64,000 nt of DNA from Pseudomonas sp. MIACH (lineage in GTDB: Bacteria; Pseudomonadota; Gammaproteobacteria; Pseudomonadales; Pseudomonadaceae): contig NZ_LHVO01000002.1 of assembly GCF_001269925.1 (NCBI RefSeq), positions 1 through 64,000 of the forward strand, read 5' to 3'. A model generated the notes under the pieces. That model was not told the origin of the DNA, made no database searches, and was given only the letters and a program-made list of their open reading frames with translations. The first letter of the stretch is position 1. Every line of letters starts with the position of its first letter. Shown one piece after another: positions 17,106 through 25,891 of this stretch. The translations under genes were made by a program, and so were the position numbers.

Positions 17106-18488
17106 ATGCGTCGCCTGTTGTTCGCTTGCCTGCTCATGGGCTCTGCCCACGTCTTTGCCTTTGACCGCCTGCAAGTCGAGGGCTACACCTTGCCCAACGG
17201 CCTGCAATTGCTGCTCAAACCGGGCACCGAGCGCGGCCATGTGGCGATTCGCCTGGTGGTCGGCGTCGGCCTGGACGACTTCAGTTGCGAAGACAAGGAA
17301 CTGCCGCACCTGCTCGAACACTTGCTGTTCAGCGGCCTCGACGGCGGCGGCGAAGGCGAATTGGAAGACCGCATGCAAGCCCTGGGCGGCGAGTGGAACG
17401 CCTACACCAGCAACGCCGACACCACCTTTGTGATCGAGGCACCCGCGCAAAACCAGCGCAAAGTACTGGACCTGCTGCTGGCGATCATCACTCGCACCGA
17501 GTTGACCGACGCCAATATCAATGCGGCCAAGCAGGTGGTCGAGCGCGAAGACGGCGGTCATTACTCCCACCTGCAACGCCTGCTCGACCGTCAGGACCTG
17601 GGCCACACCGCCAGCAATCAGTTGGCGGTGGAGCTGGGACTCAAATGCGCCGAACGCGCCGAGGTCGATCACCTGACCCGCGATCAACTGCAGACGCTGC
17701 GCAAACATTGGTACGCGCCCAACAACATGACCCTGATCGTCGTCGGTGACCTCGACAAACTGCTGCCCGCCTACCTGGAACGCACCTACGGCCAACTCGA
17801 CCCGATCGAACCCAGCGAGCACCCGGCGCTGCCGCAAATCCAGCACGCCGCCGCCAGCCATCGCGACCTGATCCACGGCTGGGTGGGGGACAGTGCCAAA
17901 CTGCACTGGCTGTTCCCCGAGCCGGTGCTGGACGACCAGCATGATGAAACCTACGACCTGCTCAAGGATTACCTGGACTGGGCGCTGTACCGCCAACTGC
18001 GCCTCAAGCATGGTTTGTCCTACGGCCCCTGGAGCGAGCGCGAAGTGCTCGGTGGCGTTGGCTTCCTCAGCCTGAATGCCGACCTTGAGCGGGAAAACCT
18101 CCCCGAGGCCGAGCAGGTGCTGCAAGACCTCAAGGCGCAACTGCTCAAGGACGGCCTTGACCCCGCGGTATTTGCCCGCCTGAAACAAGCCGCCATCGCC
18201 CGCCAGGCCTGGGCCGTGCAGGGCAACAGCGCGCTGGCCGACTACTACTGGAGCGCCTCGGGCGATTACGACAACGGCCACTTCAGCGACCCGGTCAAAC
18301 GCATCAAGGCCGTTAACCTGGAACAGACCAGCCAGGCGATGCGCGAGTTGCTCAAGCAACCGGGTTACTGGCGCATCGAGAAACCACTGCTGAGCTACGA
18401 CATGCTCAACTGGATCGGCGCCGGCGTCCTCGGGCTGATTGCCATTGCGTTGATCGGCGTGCGCCGTTATCGCAAACGGATCGCGTAA
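17106..18488 (+). CDS. Membrane-anchored M16 zinc peptidase
   Basis: A 460-residue protein with signal peptide ending near VFAF, an M16 N-terminal domain with the inverted zinc motif HLLEH (H68, E71, H72) and the distal ligand E146 in QVVERED, a second M16-like domain with RQLRLKHGLSYGPW, and a C-terminal membrane helix (WIGAGVLGLIAIALIGV) followed by basic residues. It should therefore be an active peptidase anchored in the inner membrane, facing the periplasm. Bacterial M16 genes often occur as active/inactive pairs; here no partner is adjacent. Substrate unknown. Confidence 0.88.
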   Translation: MRRLLFACLLMGSAHVFAFDRLQVEGYTLPNGLQLLLKPGTERGHVAIRLVVGVGLDDFSCEDKELPHLLEHLLFSGLDGGGEGELEDRMQALGGEWNAYTSNADTTFVIEAPAQNQRKVLDLLLAIITRTELTDANINAAKQVVEREDGGHYSHLQRLLDRQDLGHTASNQLAVELGLKCAERAEVDHLTRDQLQTLRKHWYAPNNMTLIVVGDLDKLLPAYLERTYGQLDPIEPSEHPALPQIQHAAASHRDLIHGWVGDSAKLHWLFPEPVLDDQHDETYDLLKDYLDWALYRQLRLKHGLSYGPWSEREVLGGVGFLSLNADLERENLPEAEQVLQDLKAQLLKDGLDPAVFARLKQAAIARQAWAVQGNSALADYYWSASGDYDNGHFSDPVKRIKAVNLEQTSQAMRELLKQPGYWRIEKPLLSYDMLNWIGAGVLGLIAIALIGVRRYRKRIA

Positions 18489-18560
18489 TGAGACACCGAA
18501 CCCTGGGCTAAGACGCTATTCTGTCTGGGATTTTTTCCTACAAATACTGCGAACCGCCGA

Positions 18561-19592
18561 ATGCAAAACCTGACCCGCTTTATCACCCGCATCCTTGAAC
18601 TGATGAAGCGCTACCCAGGGGTGATTGCACTCGGTGGTTTTATCTCGGGTGTCTGCAGCTTCATCCTGGTAGATCGCCAGCAGGGCATGGCCAGTTGGAT
18701 CGCGGTGATCATGCTGGTGAGCTGGCTGTGGTTGATGTTGGAAAACAGCTTTACCCAGCTGTTTACCAAAGTCTTCAAGCGCGAAATACCCGAACCCCTG
18801 CTGCGCTACGCGACCCAGATGATCCACCAGGAAAGTCTGTTCTTCGTGCTGCCGTTCTTTTTCATCACCACGGCCTGGAACAGCGGCCAATCGGTGTTCA
18901 CCGGCCTGCTCGGCGCGGCCGCGCTGGTGTCGATCGTCGACCCGCTGTATTACAAATGGCTGGCACCGAAACGTTCGCTGTTTCTCGCACTGCACACCCT
19001 GACCTTGTTCGCGGCGCTGCTCACTGCGCTGCCGATCATCCTGCACCTGACCACCGCCGAAAGTTACAAACTCGCCCTCGGCGTGGCCATGGCCTTGTCG
19101 ATTCCAAGCCTGGCCGTGAGTCTGCCGCTGCGCAGCCTCAAAGGCTGGGCGATGCTGCTCGGGGTTACCGCCGCCATCGGCTGCGCGGGCTGGTTCCTGC
19201 GCAGTTGGGTGCCGCCGGCCACGTTGTGGATGACAGAAGTAGCGATCAGTACCCAGTTGCAAGACCGCACGCCCGGCGACGACCTCAAGGAAGTCAACGC
19301 CAGCCAGCTGCGCAGCACTGGGCTCTACGCCTACACCGCGATCAACGCCCCGCGCGGCCTGGATGAACGCATCTACCATGTGTGGAAATTCAACGGCAAA
19401 GAGGTCGACCGCATCGCCCTGGACATCCACGGCGGACGCAAGGAGGGCTACCGCGCCTGGACCCACAAGCAGAACTTCCCGCCCGAAGCGGTAGGGCGCT
19501 GGCAAGTCCAAGTGTTGACGGAGGACGGCCAGGTGATCGGCGTGCTGCGTTTTAAAGTGACGGACACAGCACAAACCGACAACCCAAAGTAG
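18561..19592 (+). CDS. DUF5924/DUF2914 membrane protein
   Basis: A 343-residue protein with about six or seven membrane helices in residues 20-215 (for example GVIALGGFISGVCSFILV and LFFVLPFFFITTAW), followed by a roughly 110-residue soluble domain with IYHVWKFNGKEVDRI and GRWQVQVLTEDGQVIG, which is the DUF2914 pattern, a beta-rich domain likely in the periplasm. The combination is common in pseudomonads. It lies 72 bases after the M16 peptidase, perhaps in the same unit. No function is established. Confidence 0.8.
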   Translation: MQNLTRFITRILELMKRYPGVIALGGFISGVCSFILVDRQQGMASWIAVIMLVSWLWLMLENSFTQLFTKVFKREIPEPLLRYATQMIHQESLFFVLPFFFITTAWNSGQSVFTGLLGAAALVSIVDPLYYKWLAPKRSLFLALHTLTLFAALLTALPIILHLTTAESYKLALGVAMALSIPSLAVSLPLRSLKGWAMLLGVTAAIGCAGWFLRSWVPPATLWMTEVAISTQLQDRTPGDDLKEVNASQLRSTGLYAYTAINAPRGLDERIYHVWKFNGKEVDRIALDIHGGRKEGYRAWTHKQNFPPEAVGRWQVQVLTEDGQVIGVLRFKVTDTAQTDNPK

Positions 19593-19646
19593 GCAGGATC
19601 GTGCTATTACGTAGGAATTGTGGATAGCCAGACAAGCTCGGAGCTT

Positions 19647-20795
19647 ATGACCAGTAGTACTACGGCCGGCGCAGCCCACCTCGATACGTCCACCGCTCCC
19701 CCGTTACTGCGGATTACGGGGGACTGGACGCTTGCCCACTACGCAAACCTGAAGAAGCTGTCGGACAAGCTCGACGGCCAATACGACGCTGGCGCGCGCA
19801 TCGACCTCAATGGCCTCGGTGCCCTGGATACCGCCGGTGCCTCTCTGCTGGTTGAGCTGCTGGGGCCCACCCGTATCGAGCAATCCGCCGAGCAGACCGA
19901 CTGCAGCCTGTCCGCCGCCGACCGCGCACTGCTCAAGACCGTCTACCGCTCCCTCAACGATTTTTGCGTGCCGGACAAAGCCCCGGAAGAAGCCACCGGC
20001 ATTCAGGTGCTGGCACGCATCGGCGGGGCCGTGGACAAGGTCTGGCAAGACAGCAAGCAACTGCTGGGCTTTATCGGCCTGATCCTCGAAACCTTCGCCC
20101 GGGGCATTTTCCGGCCCAAGCGCTGGCGCCTGACGCCGATGGTCGCTCACCTTGAACAGGTCGGCCTCGACGCCGCACCCATCGTCGCGTTGCTGACCTT
20201 TCTGGTCGGTGCTGTGGTGGCCTTCCTCGGCGCCACCGTACTCAAGAGTTTCGGCGCGACGATTTTCACCGTCGACCTGGTGGCGTTCTCTTTCCTGCGG
20301 GAATTCGGCGTATTGCTCACCGCCATTCTGATTGCCGGCCGCACCGCCAGCGCCTTTACTGCGCAAATCGGCTCTATGAAGGCCAACGAAGAAATCGACG
20401 CGATCCGCACGCTGGGCCTGGACCCGATGGAGTTGCTGGTCTTGCCGCGCGTGCTGGCACTGCTGGTGGCGCTGCCGATGCTGACCTTCCTGGCGATGCT
20501 CTCGGGGATCGTCGGCGGCGGCGTGGTATGCGCCGTGGCCTTGGATATCTCGCCGGCGATGTTTCTTTCCCTGCTGCAATCGGACATTGGCGTGCAGCAT
20601 TTCCTGGTGGGCCTGGTGAAAGCGCCGATCTTTGCCTTCCTGATCGCCGCCATCGGCTGCCTGGAAGGCTTCAAGGTCAGCGGCAGCGCTGAATCGGTCG
20701 GCGCCCATACCACCTCCAGCGTGGTGCAATCGATCTTTGTGGTGATCGTGCTGGACGCAGTTGCCGCGTTGTTCTTCATGGAGATGGGCTGGTGA
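19647..20795 (+). CDS. MlaE-family permease with N-terminal STAS domain
   Basis: A 382-residue protein. The first 110 residues resemble a STAS domain (LNGLGALDTAGASLLVELLG), the position MlaB has as a separate protein in the Mla system. The rest is an MlaE-type permease with five or six helices and the motifs FLREFGVLLTAILIAGRT and GSMKANEEIDAIRTLG. I chose the ATG at 19647 after CGGAG; a GTG nine codons upstream is possible. It starts a four-gene operon with overlapping stops and starts, for ABC-driven movement of lipids between the membranes. Confidence 0.9.
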   Translation: MTSSTTAGAAHLDTSTAPPLLRITGDWTLAHYANLKKLSDKLDGQYDAGARIDLNGLGALDTAGASLLVELLGPTRIEQSAEQTDCSLSAADRALLKTVYRSLNDFCVPDKAPEEATGIQVLARIGGAVDKVWQDSKQLLGFIGLILETFARGIFRPKRWRLTPMVAHLEQVGLDAAPIVALLTFLVGAVVAFLGATVLKSFGATIFTVDLVAFSFLREFGVLLTAILIAGRTASAFTAQIGSMKANEEIDAIRTLGLDPMELLVLPRVLALLVALPMLTFLAMLSGIVGGGVVCAVALDISPAMFLSLLQSDIGVQHFLVGLVKAPIFAFLIAAIGCLEGFKVSGSAESVGAHTTSSVVQSIFVVIVLDAVAALFFMEMGW

Positions 20796-21595
20796 GTCGT
20801 CTACACCGTGCGCCCACCGAGGCGGTGATTGAAGTGCGTGGCCTGTGTAATCGCTTTGGCAGCCAGAGCGTGCACGAGAATCTCGACCTGGATTTGTACA
20901 AGGGCGAGATCCTTGCGGTGGTCGGCGGTTCCGGCAGCGGTAAATCGGTGCTGTTGCGCAGCATCGTCGGTCTGCGCAGGCCCAGCGACGGCGAAGTGCG
21001 GGTGTTCGGCAAAAACCTGCCGAGCCTGCCGGAACATGAGCGGTCCCTGCTGGAGCGGCGCTTTGGCGTGCTGTTCCAGAAGGGCGCATTGTTCTCCTCG
21101 CTGACGGTGACCGAGAACGTCGCGCTGCCGCTGATCGAACATGCCGGGCTCAGCCGCCGTGATGCCGAGCACCTGGCTGCGGTCAAACTGGCCTTGGCCG
21201 GGCTGCCGCTGTCGGCGGCCGATAAATACCCTGCGTCGCTGTCCGGCGGCATGATCAAGCGTGCCGCCCTGGCGCGGGCGTTGGCGCTGGACCCGGACAT
21301 CCTGTTCCTCGACGAACCCACCGCCGGCCTCGACCCGATTGGTGCGGCGCAATTCGATCAACTGATCCTGACCCTGCGTGACGCGCTGGGCCTGAGCGTG
21401 TTCCTGGTCACCCATGATCTGGACACGCTCTACACCATCACCGACCGTGTGGCGGTGCTGGCGCAGAAGAAAGTGCTGGTGGCGGACGCCATCGATATCG
21501 TCTCGGAAACCAACGACGCCTGGATTCACGAATATTTCCACGGCCCCCGAGGCCGCGCGGCATTGGATGCCGCTCAACCGCTCAACGAGGTATGA
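20792..21595 (+). CDS. MlaF-like ABC transporter ATP-binding protein
   Basis: A 267-residue ABC ATPase with Walker A GGSGSGKSVLL, signature LSGGMIKRAALARALA and Walker B DPDILFLDEPTAGLDP, then the switch histidine in LVTHDLD. The sequence is closest in pattern to the MlaF/Ttg2A group that pairs with MlaE permeases. Its GTG start overlaps the end of the permease gene by four bases (GTGA), and its stop is one base from the next ATG. It powers the MCE transport complex from the cytoplasm. Confidence 0.93.
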   Translation: MSRLHRAPTEAVIEVRGLCNRFGSQSVHENLDLDLYKGEILAVVGGSGSGKSVLLRSIVGLRRPSDGEVRVFGKNLPSLPEHERSLLERRFGVLFQKGALFSSLTVTENVALPLIEHAGLSRRDAEHLAAVKLALAGLPLSAADKYPASLSGGMIKRAALARALALDPDILFLDEPTAGLDPIGAAQFDQLILTLRDALGLSVFLVTHDLDTLYTITDRVAVLAQKKVLVADAIDIVSETNDAWIHEYFHGPRGRAALDAAQPLNEV

Positions 21596-21596
21596 C

Positions 21597-22535
21597 ATGG
21601 AAACCCGAGCCCATCATGTGATGATCGGTCTGTTCAGCGTAATCGTGGTGGTCGGCGCGATGCTGTTTGGCCTGTGGCTGGCCAAATCCAGCGTCGACAG
21701 CGCCTTCCAGGATTACGAAGTGATCTTCAACGAGGCGGTCAGCGGCCTGTCCCAGGGCAGCTCCGTGCAGTACAGCGGGATCAAGGTCGGCGATGTCATC
21801 AGCCTGCGGCTGGACCCCAAGGATCCGCGCCGCGTACTCGCGCGCATCCGCCTGGCCGGCCAGACGCCGATCAAGGAAGACACCCAGGCCAAACTAGCGC
21901 TGACGGGCATCACCGGCACGTCGATCATCCAACTCAGCGGCGGCACCCCGCAAAGCCCGGAGCTCAAGGGCAAGGACGGTAACCTGCCGGAGATCATCGC
22001 CTCACCCTCACCGATCGCGCGACTGCTTAATAACAGCAACGACCTGATGACCAGCATCAACCTGCTGCTGCACAACGCCAACAACATGTTCTCTGCACAA
22101 AACGTCGACCGCATCAGTAAAACCCTGGACAACCTGCAGCAAACCACCGGTGCAATTGCCGATCAGCGCGGCGACATCAAGGTAGTGATGCAGCAACTGA
22201 TGCAGGTGAGCAAACAGGCCAGCGCCGCCCTGGAGCAGACCACGGTGTTGATGCGCAATGCCAACGGCTTGCTCAATGATCAAGGCAAACAGGCCTTTGG
22301 CAGCGCCGAACAGGCGATGAAATCCCTTGAGCAAAGCACCGCCACCCTCAACACCTTGCTGACCAACAACAAGGACTCGGTGAACAGTGGCATGCAGGGC
22401 CTCAACGAACTGGCGCCGGCCGTGCGTGAACTGCGCGAAACCCTCGGCTCGCTGCGCGCCATCTCCCGCCGCCTGGAAGCCAACCCCAGCGGTTACCTGC
22501 TGGGCAGCGACAAGAACAAGGAGTTCACGCCATGA
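21597..22535 (+). CDS. MCE (MlaD-type) protein
   Basis: A 312-residue protein: an N-terminal membrane helix (HVMIGLFSVIVVVGAMLFGLW), one MCE domain at about residues 40-120 with VSGLSQGSSVQYSGIKVGDV and ITGTSIIQLSGG, then about 150 residues of polar heptad-like sequence that should be helical or coiled coil. The ATG at 21597 is one base after the ATPase stop; the frame is open far upstream but that overlaps the ATPase. It is a periplasmic lipid-binding ring subunit anchored in the inner membrane. The long helical tail differs from short MlaD and resembles PqiB/LetB-like tunnel extensions. Confidence 0.92.
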   Translation: METRAHHVMIGLFSVIVVVGAMLFGLWLAKSSVDSAFQDYEVIFNEAVSGLSQGSSVQYSGIKVGDVISLRLDPKDPRRVLARIRLAGQTPIKEDTQAKLALTGITGTSIIQLSGGTPQSPELKGKDGNLPEIIASPSPIARLLNNSNDLMTSINLLLHNANNMFSAQNVDRISKTLDNLQQTTGAIADQRGDIKVVMQQLMQVSKQASAALEQTTVLMRNANGLLNDQGKQAFGSAEQAMKSLEQSTATLNTLLTNNKDSVNSGMQGLNELAPAVRELRETLGSLRAISRRLEANPSGYLLGSDKNKEFTP

Positions 22536-23143
22536 AGCGTGCTTACCAAATGATCGCCCCTGTGGCCTTGGCGCTGATCAGCGCCTGCTCGATCCTGCCC
22601 AAGGCGGATCCGTCGGATGTCTACCGACTGCCCTCGGCCCAGGCCGCCAACCAGGGAGCGCCGGTCAGTTGGTCGCTGCGCCTGGCCAAGCCGCAGACCA
22701 GTGAGTTCCTCGACAGCCCGCGCATCGCCGTGGTGCCCAATGGCGATTTGATCAGCAGCTATGCGAAGTCACGCTGGAGCGACCCGGCGCCCGTGCTGTT
22801 GCGTAATCGCCTGATGGACGGGTTCCAGCGCGATGGGCGCGTGACATTGTTGAGCACTGACGAGAGCAACCTGCAGGCCGACTATGAGCTGGGCGGGCAG
22901 TTGCAGGCGTTTCAGAGTGAGTACCGGGGCAGTGCGGTGGAGGTGGTGATCCGCCTCGACGCACGCCTGGTGCGTGGGAGTGACCAGCGGATTATTGCCA
23001 GCCGGCGGTTTGAAGTGCACCAGGCGGTGACTGACACCAAAGTGCCGGCGGTGGTGGCCGGGTTTGGGTTGGCGGGGGATCAGTTGAACAGGCAGGTGGT
23101 GGAGTGGGTTGTTCAGCAGGGCAATGGTGCGGTGAAACGCTGA
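22532..23143 (+). CDS. ABC-type transport auxiliary lipoprotein (PqiC/YmbA-like)
   Basis: A 203-residue lipoprotein. The signal ends in a lipobox LISAC with the lipid-modified cysteine near residue 20, followed by SILPKADPSDVYRLP, and the core has PRIAVVPNGDLISSYAKSRW and LGGQLQAFQSEY, the pattern of ABC-type transport auxiliary lipoproteins. Its start overlaps the MCE gene stop (ATGA). It probably docks the MCE tunnel at the outer membrane, taking the place of a MlaC shuttle, which this operon lacks. A REPIN follows. Confidence 0.88.
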   Translation: MKRAYQMIAPVALALISACSILPKADPSDVYRLPSAQAANQGAPVSWSLRLAKPQTSEFLDSPRIAVVPNGDLISSYAKSRWSDPAPVLLRNRLMDGFQRDGRVTLLSTDESNLQADYELGGQLQAFQSEYRGSAVEVVIRLDARLVRGSDQRIIASRRFEVHQAVTDTKVPAVVAGFGLAGDQLNRQVVEWVVQQGNGAVKR

Positions 23144-23153
23144 AGGCCTCATC

Positions 23154-23220
23154 GCGGGCAAGCCCCCTCCCACATGTTGACCTGTAACACATTCAAATGT
23201 GGGAGGGGGCTTGCTCCCGA
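23154..23220. repeat. REPIN: two REP elements in inverted orientation
   Basis: CGGGCAAGCCCCCTCCCACAT (from about 23155) and ATGTGGGAGGGGGCTTGCTC (from about 23197) are inverted copies separated by about 20 bases. The doublet sits between convergent genes and can form a long hairpin acting as a bidirectional transcript end. Confidence 0.9.
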
Positions 23221-23234
23221 TAGCAATCCAAGCC

Positions 23235-24464
23235 TTAACCGAAGAACCAGTAGCACACCGCAATCGCCGCCACCACACCGGCCAATTCCGCCAGCAACGC
23301 GCAGCCCACCGCATGCCGCGCCCGCTGGATGCCCACCGAACCGAAGTACACCGCCAGCACATAAAAGGTGGTTTCGGTACTGCCCTGAATCGTCGCCGCG
23401 ACCAACGCCGGGAAGCTGTCCACACCCTGGGTCTGCATGGTCTCGATCAACATCGCCCGCGCCGCGCTGCCGGAGAATGGCTTGACCATCGCAGTCGGCA
23501 AGGCGTCGACAAAGCGCGTGTCCATGCCTGTCCAGGCCACCACATGGCGAATGCCTTCGAGGCCCAGGTCCAGCGCGCCGGAGGCCCGTAACACGCCCAC
23601 TGCACAGAGCATCGCCACCAGGTAGGGCAACAGGTTCTTGGCAACGTCGAAACCTTCTTTGGCCCCTTCGACAAACGCCTCGTACACCTTCACCTTGCGC
23701 AGTGCGCCAATCAGCAGGAACAGCATGATCAGGCCGAACAACGTCAGGTTGCCGAGGATCGACGACAGCCCGGCCAATGCGGTGGCCGAGAGCGTCGCCA
23801 GCAGGGCCATGAAGCCACCCAGTACCAACGCGCCCGGAATCAGGTAGGCCAGCACCACCGGGTCCCACAGCCGCAGGCGCTGCATCACCGCCACCGACAG
23901 CAGGCCCACCAATGTGGATGCGCTGGTGGCCAGCAGGATCGGCAGGAATACCAGTGTCGGATCGGGCGCACCTTGCTGGGCGCGATACATGAAGATCGTC
24001 ACCGGCAACAGGGTCAGGGAGGATGCATTGAGCACCAGGAACAGGATCTGCGCGTTAGTCGCGGTGTTGGGAATTGGATTGAGCTCTTGCAGCGCCTTCA
24101 TGGCTTTGAGGCCGATAGGCGTCGCGGCGTTATCCAGACCCAAGCCGTTGGCAGCAAAGTTGAGGGTGATCAGGCCAATGGCCGGGTGACCGGCCGGCAC
24201 TTCCGGCATCAAGCGCAAGAACAGCGGGCCCAGGGCCTTGGCCAGCCATTCGACAATCCCGGCTTTTTCGGCGATACGCAAAAAGCCCAGCCATAACGTC
24301 AGGGTGCCGAACAACAGCACCATGACTTCCACCGACAATTTGGCCATGGCGAAAATGCTTTCGACCATCGCCGCAAAAATCCCGGCGTTACCGCCCACCA
24401 GCCATTGCGCGAGTGCGGACACCATTGCCACGACAAAGAAGCCAAGCCACAGGCCATTGAGCAT
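23235..24464 (-). CDS. SpmA-SpmB fusion (nucleoside recognition domain protein)
   Basis: A 409-residue inner-membrane protein with about ten helices in two halves. The first half resembles SpmA (LTLWLGFLRIAEKAGIVEWL, AANGLGLDNAATPIG) and the second SpmB (ALRKVKVYEAFVEGAKEGFD, AAMVKPF-type region, ATIQGSTETTFYVLAVYFG). These nucleoside-recognition (Gate) domains are named from spore maturation in Bacillus; fused versions occur in many non-sporulating Gram-negatives, where the substrate is unknown. It is a single gene on the minus strand, downstream of the gltP terminator. Confidence 0.88.
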   Translation of the reverse strand: MLNGLWLGFFVVAMVSALAQWLVGGNAGIFAAMVESIFAMAKLSVEVMVLLFGTLTLWLGFLRIAEKAGIVEWLAKALGPLFLRLMPEVPAGHPAIGLITLNFAANGLGLDNAATPIGLKAMKALQELNPIPNTATNAQILFLVLNASSLTLLPVTIFMYRAQQGAPDPTLVFLPILLATSASTLVGLLSVAVMQRLRLWDPVVLAYLIPGALVLGGFMALLATLSATALAGLSSILGNLTLFGLIMLFLLIGALRKVKVYEAFVEGAKEGFDVAKNLLPYLVAMLCAVGVLRASGALDLGLEGIRHVVAWTGMDTRFVDALPTAMVKPFSGSAARAMLIETMQTQGVDSFPALVAATIQGSTETTFYVLAVYFGSVGIQRARHAVGCALLAELAGVVAAIAVCYWFFG

Positions 24465-24517
24465 CAGTTGAATCCCCCGAAAGATGGGGCGAATGATAGC
24501 GGGGCTGACAGAAACGA

Positions 24518-24542
24518 CAAACCCCGGATTTCCCGGGGTTTG
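24518..24542. terminator. Intrinsic terminator between gltP and the SpmAB gene
   Basis: CAAACCCCGG (24518-24527) and CCGGGGTTTG (24533-24542) form a perfect 10-bp stem around five bases. It ends gltP transcription on the minus strand; the T-rich flank is better on the plus strand, so it may work in both directions. Confidence 0.8.
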
Positions 24543-24559
24543 TTTTGTTCAGCGGGTTA

Positions 24560-25891
24560 TCAGCCGCGGCTGACTTCACCGGCCGGCAGCACCTGCTTGG
24601 TGCGCCAGTGCGGCAGGGAGTTCCAGTAGCGCTCGCCCTTGGCGTCGTCGTACATGCCTTCCCAACGGGAGATGACCAGCACGGCCAGGGCGTTGCCGAT
24701 CACGTTCAGTGCGGTACGGGCCATGTCCATGATGCGGTCGACACCGGCGATGAACGCCAGGCCTTCGAGCGGGATGCCCACGCTGCCCAGGGTCGCCAGC
24801 AGCACCACGAAGGACACGCCCGGCACGCCGGCGATGCCTTTGGAGGTGACCATCAGGGTCAATACCAGCATCAGTTGCTGGCCGATCGACAGGTCGATGC
24901 CGTACAGCTGGGCGATAAAGATCGCCGCGATGCTCTGGTACAGGGTCGAACCGTCGAGGTTGAACGAGTAGCCGGTAGGAACCACGAAGCTGCAGATCGC
25001 TTTCGGTGCGCCGTAGGCCTCCATCTTCTCGATCACGCGCGGTAGCACGGTTTCGGAACTGGCGGTGGAGTAGGCCAGCACCAACTCGTCCTTGAAGATG
25101 CGGATCAGCTTGAGGATCGAGAAGCCAAACAGGCGAGCGATCAGGCCCAGCACCGCAAAGGCGAAGAACAGGATGGCGACGTAAACCAGGATCACCAGCT
25201 TGGCCAGTGGCAGCAACGAAGCGAAGCCGAAGTTGGCCACGGTCACCGCGATCAGCGCGAATACGCCGATGGGGGCGTACTTCATGATCATGTGGGTGAC
25301 TTTGAACATGCTCTCGGACACGCCCTGGAACATGGTCACCAACGGCTCGCGCAGTTCAGGCTTGAGGCTCGACAAGCCCAGGCCGAACAGCACGGAGAAG
25401 AAGATGATCGGCAGCATTTCACCACGGGCGACAGCGGCGAAGATGTTCGATGGGATCAGGTTGAGAATCGTCTCGATAAACGCATGCTCATGCTGCACTT
25501 CGGCGGCGGTCGCCTGGTACTTGGAAATATCGACGGTACCCAGGGTACTCATGTCGATCCCTGCGCCCGGGTGGAACAGGTTGGCCAACAGCAGGCCGAC
25601 CACGATGGCGATAGTGGTGACCACTTCGAAGTAAAGGATGGTTTTGACACCGATACGCCCGAGCTTTTTCGCATCACCGACACCGGCAATGCCGACGATC
25701 AGCGAGGAAATCACAATCGGGATCACGATCATCTTGATCAGGCGGATAAAGATATCGCCCGCTGGCTGCAACACATTGCTGATCCACCAGGCCTTTTCAG
25801 CACTGAAATGGTTGAGCACTGCACCGATTGCAATCCCCAGCACCAAACCGATGAGGATCTGCCAGGCGAGGCTTAGCTTTGCCTTCTTCAT
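24560..25891 (-). CDS. gltP: Glutamate/aspartate:proton symporter
   Basis: A 443-residue dicarboxylate/amino acid:cation symporter. Family motifs are present in order: IIVMPIVISSLIVGIAGVGD-like segment near 55-75, the serine-rich loop AYSTASSETVLPRV near 265, VPTGYSFNLDGSTLY near 300, and VPGVSFVVLLATLGSVG with GVDRIMDMART toward the end. The length and N terminus (LAWQILIGLVLGI) match GltP. It imports glutamate and aspartate across the inner membrane. It is a single gene with its own terminator. Exact substrate range (GltP versus DctA type) is inferred from overall pattern. Confidence 0.9.
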   Translation of the reverse strand: MKKAKLSLAWQILIGLVLGIAIGAVLNHFSAEKAWWISNVLQPAGDIFIRLIKMIVIPIVISSLIVGIAGVGDAKKLGRIGVKTILYFEVVTTIAIVVGLLLANLFHPGAGIDMSTLGTVDISKYQATAAEVQHEHAFIETILNLIPSNIFAAVARGEMLPIIFFSVLFGLGLSSLKPELREPLVTMFQGVSESMFKVTHMIMKYAPIGVFALIAVTVANFGFASLLPLAKLVILVYVAILFFAFAVLGLIARLFGFSILKLIRIFKDELVLAYSTASSETVLPRVIEKMEAYGAPKAICSFVVPTGYSFNLDGSTLYQSIAAIFIAQLYGIDLSIGQQLMLVLTLMVTSKGIAGVPGVSFVVLLATLGSVGIPLEGLAFIAGVDRIMDMARTALNVIGNALAVLVISRWEGMYDDAKGERYWNSLPHWRTKQVLPAGEVSRG

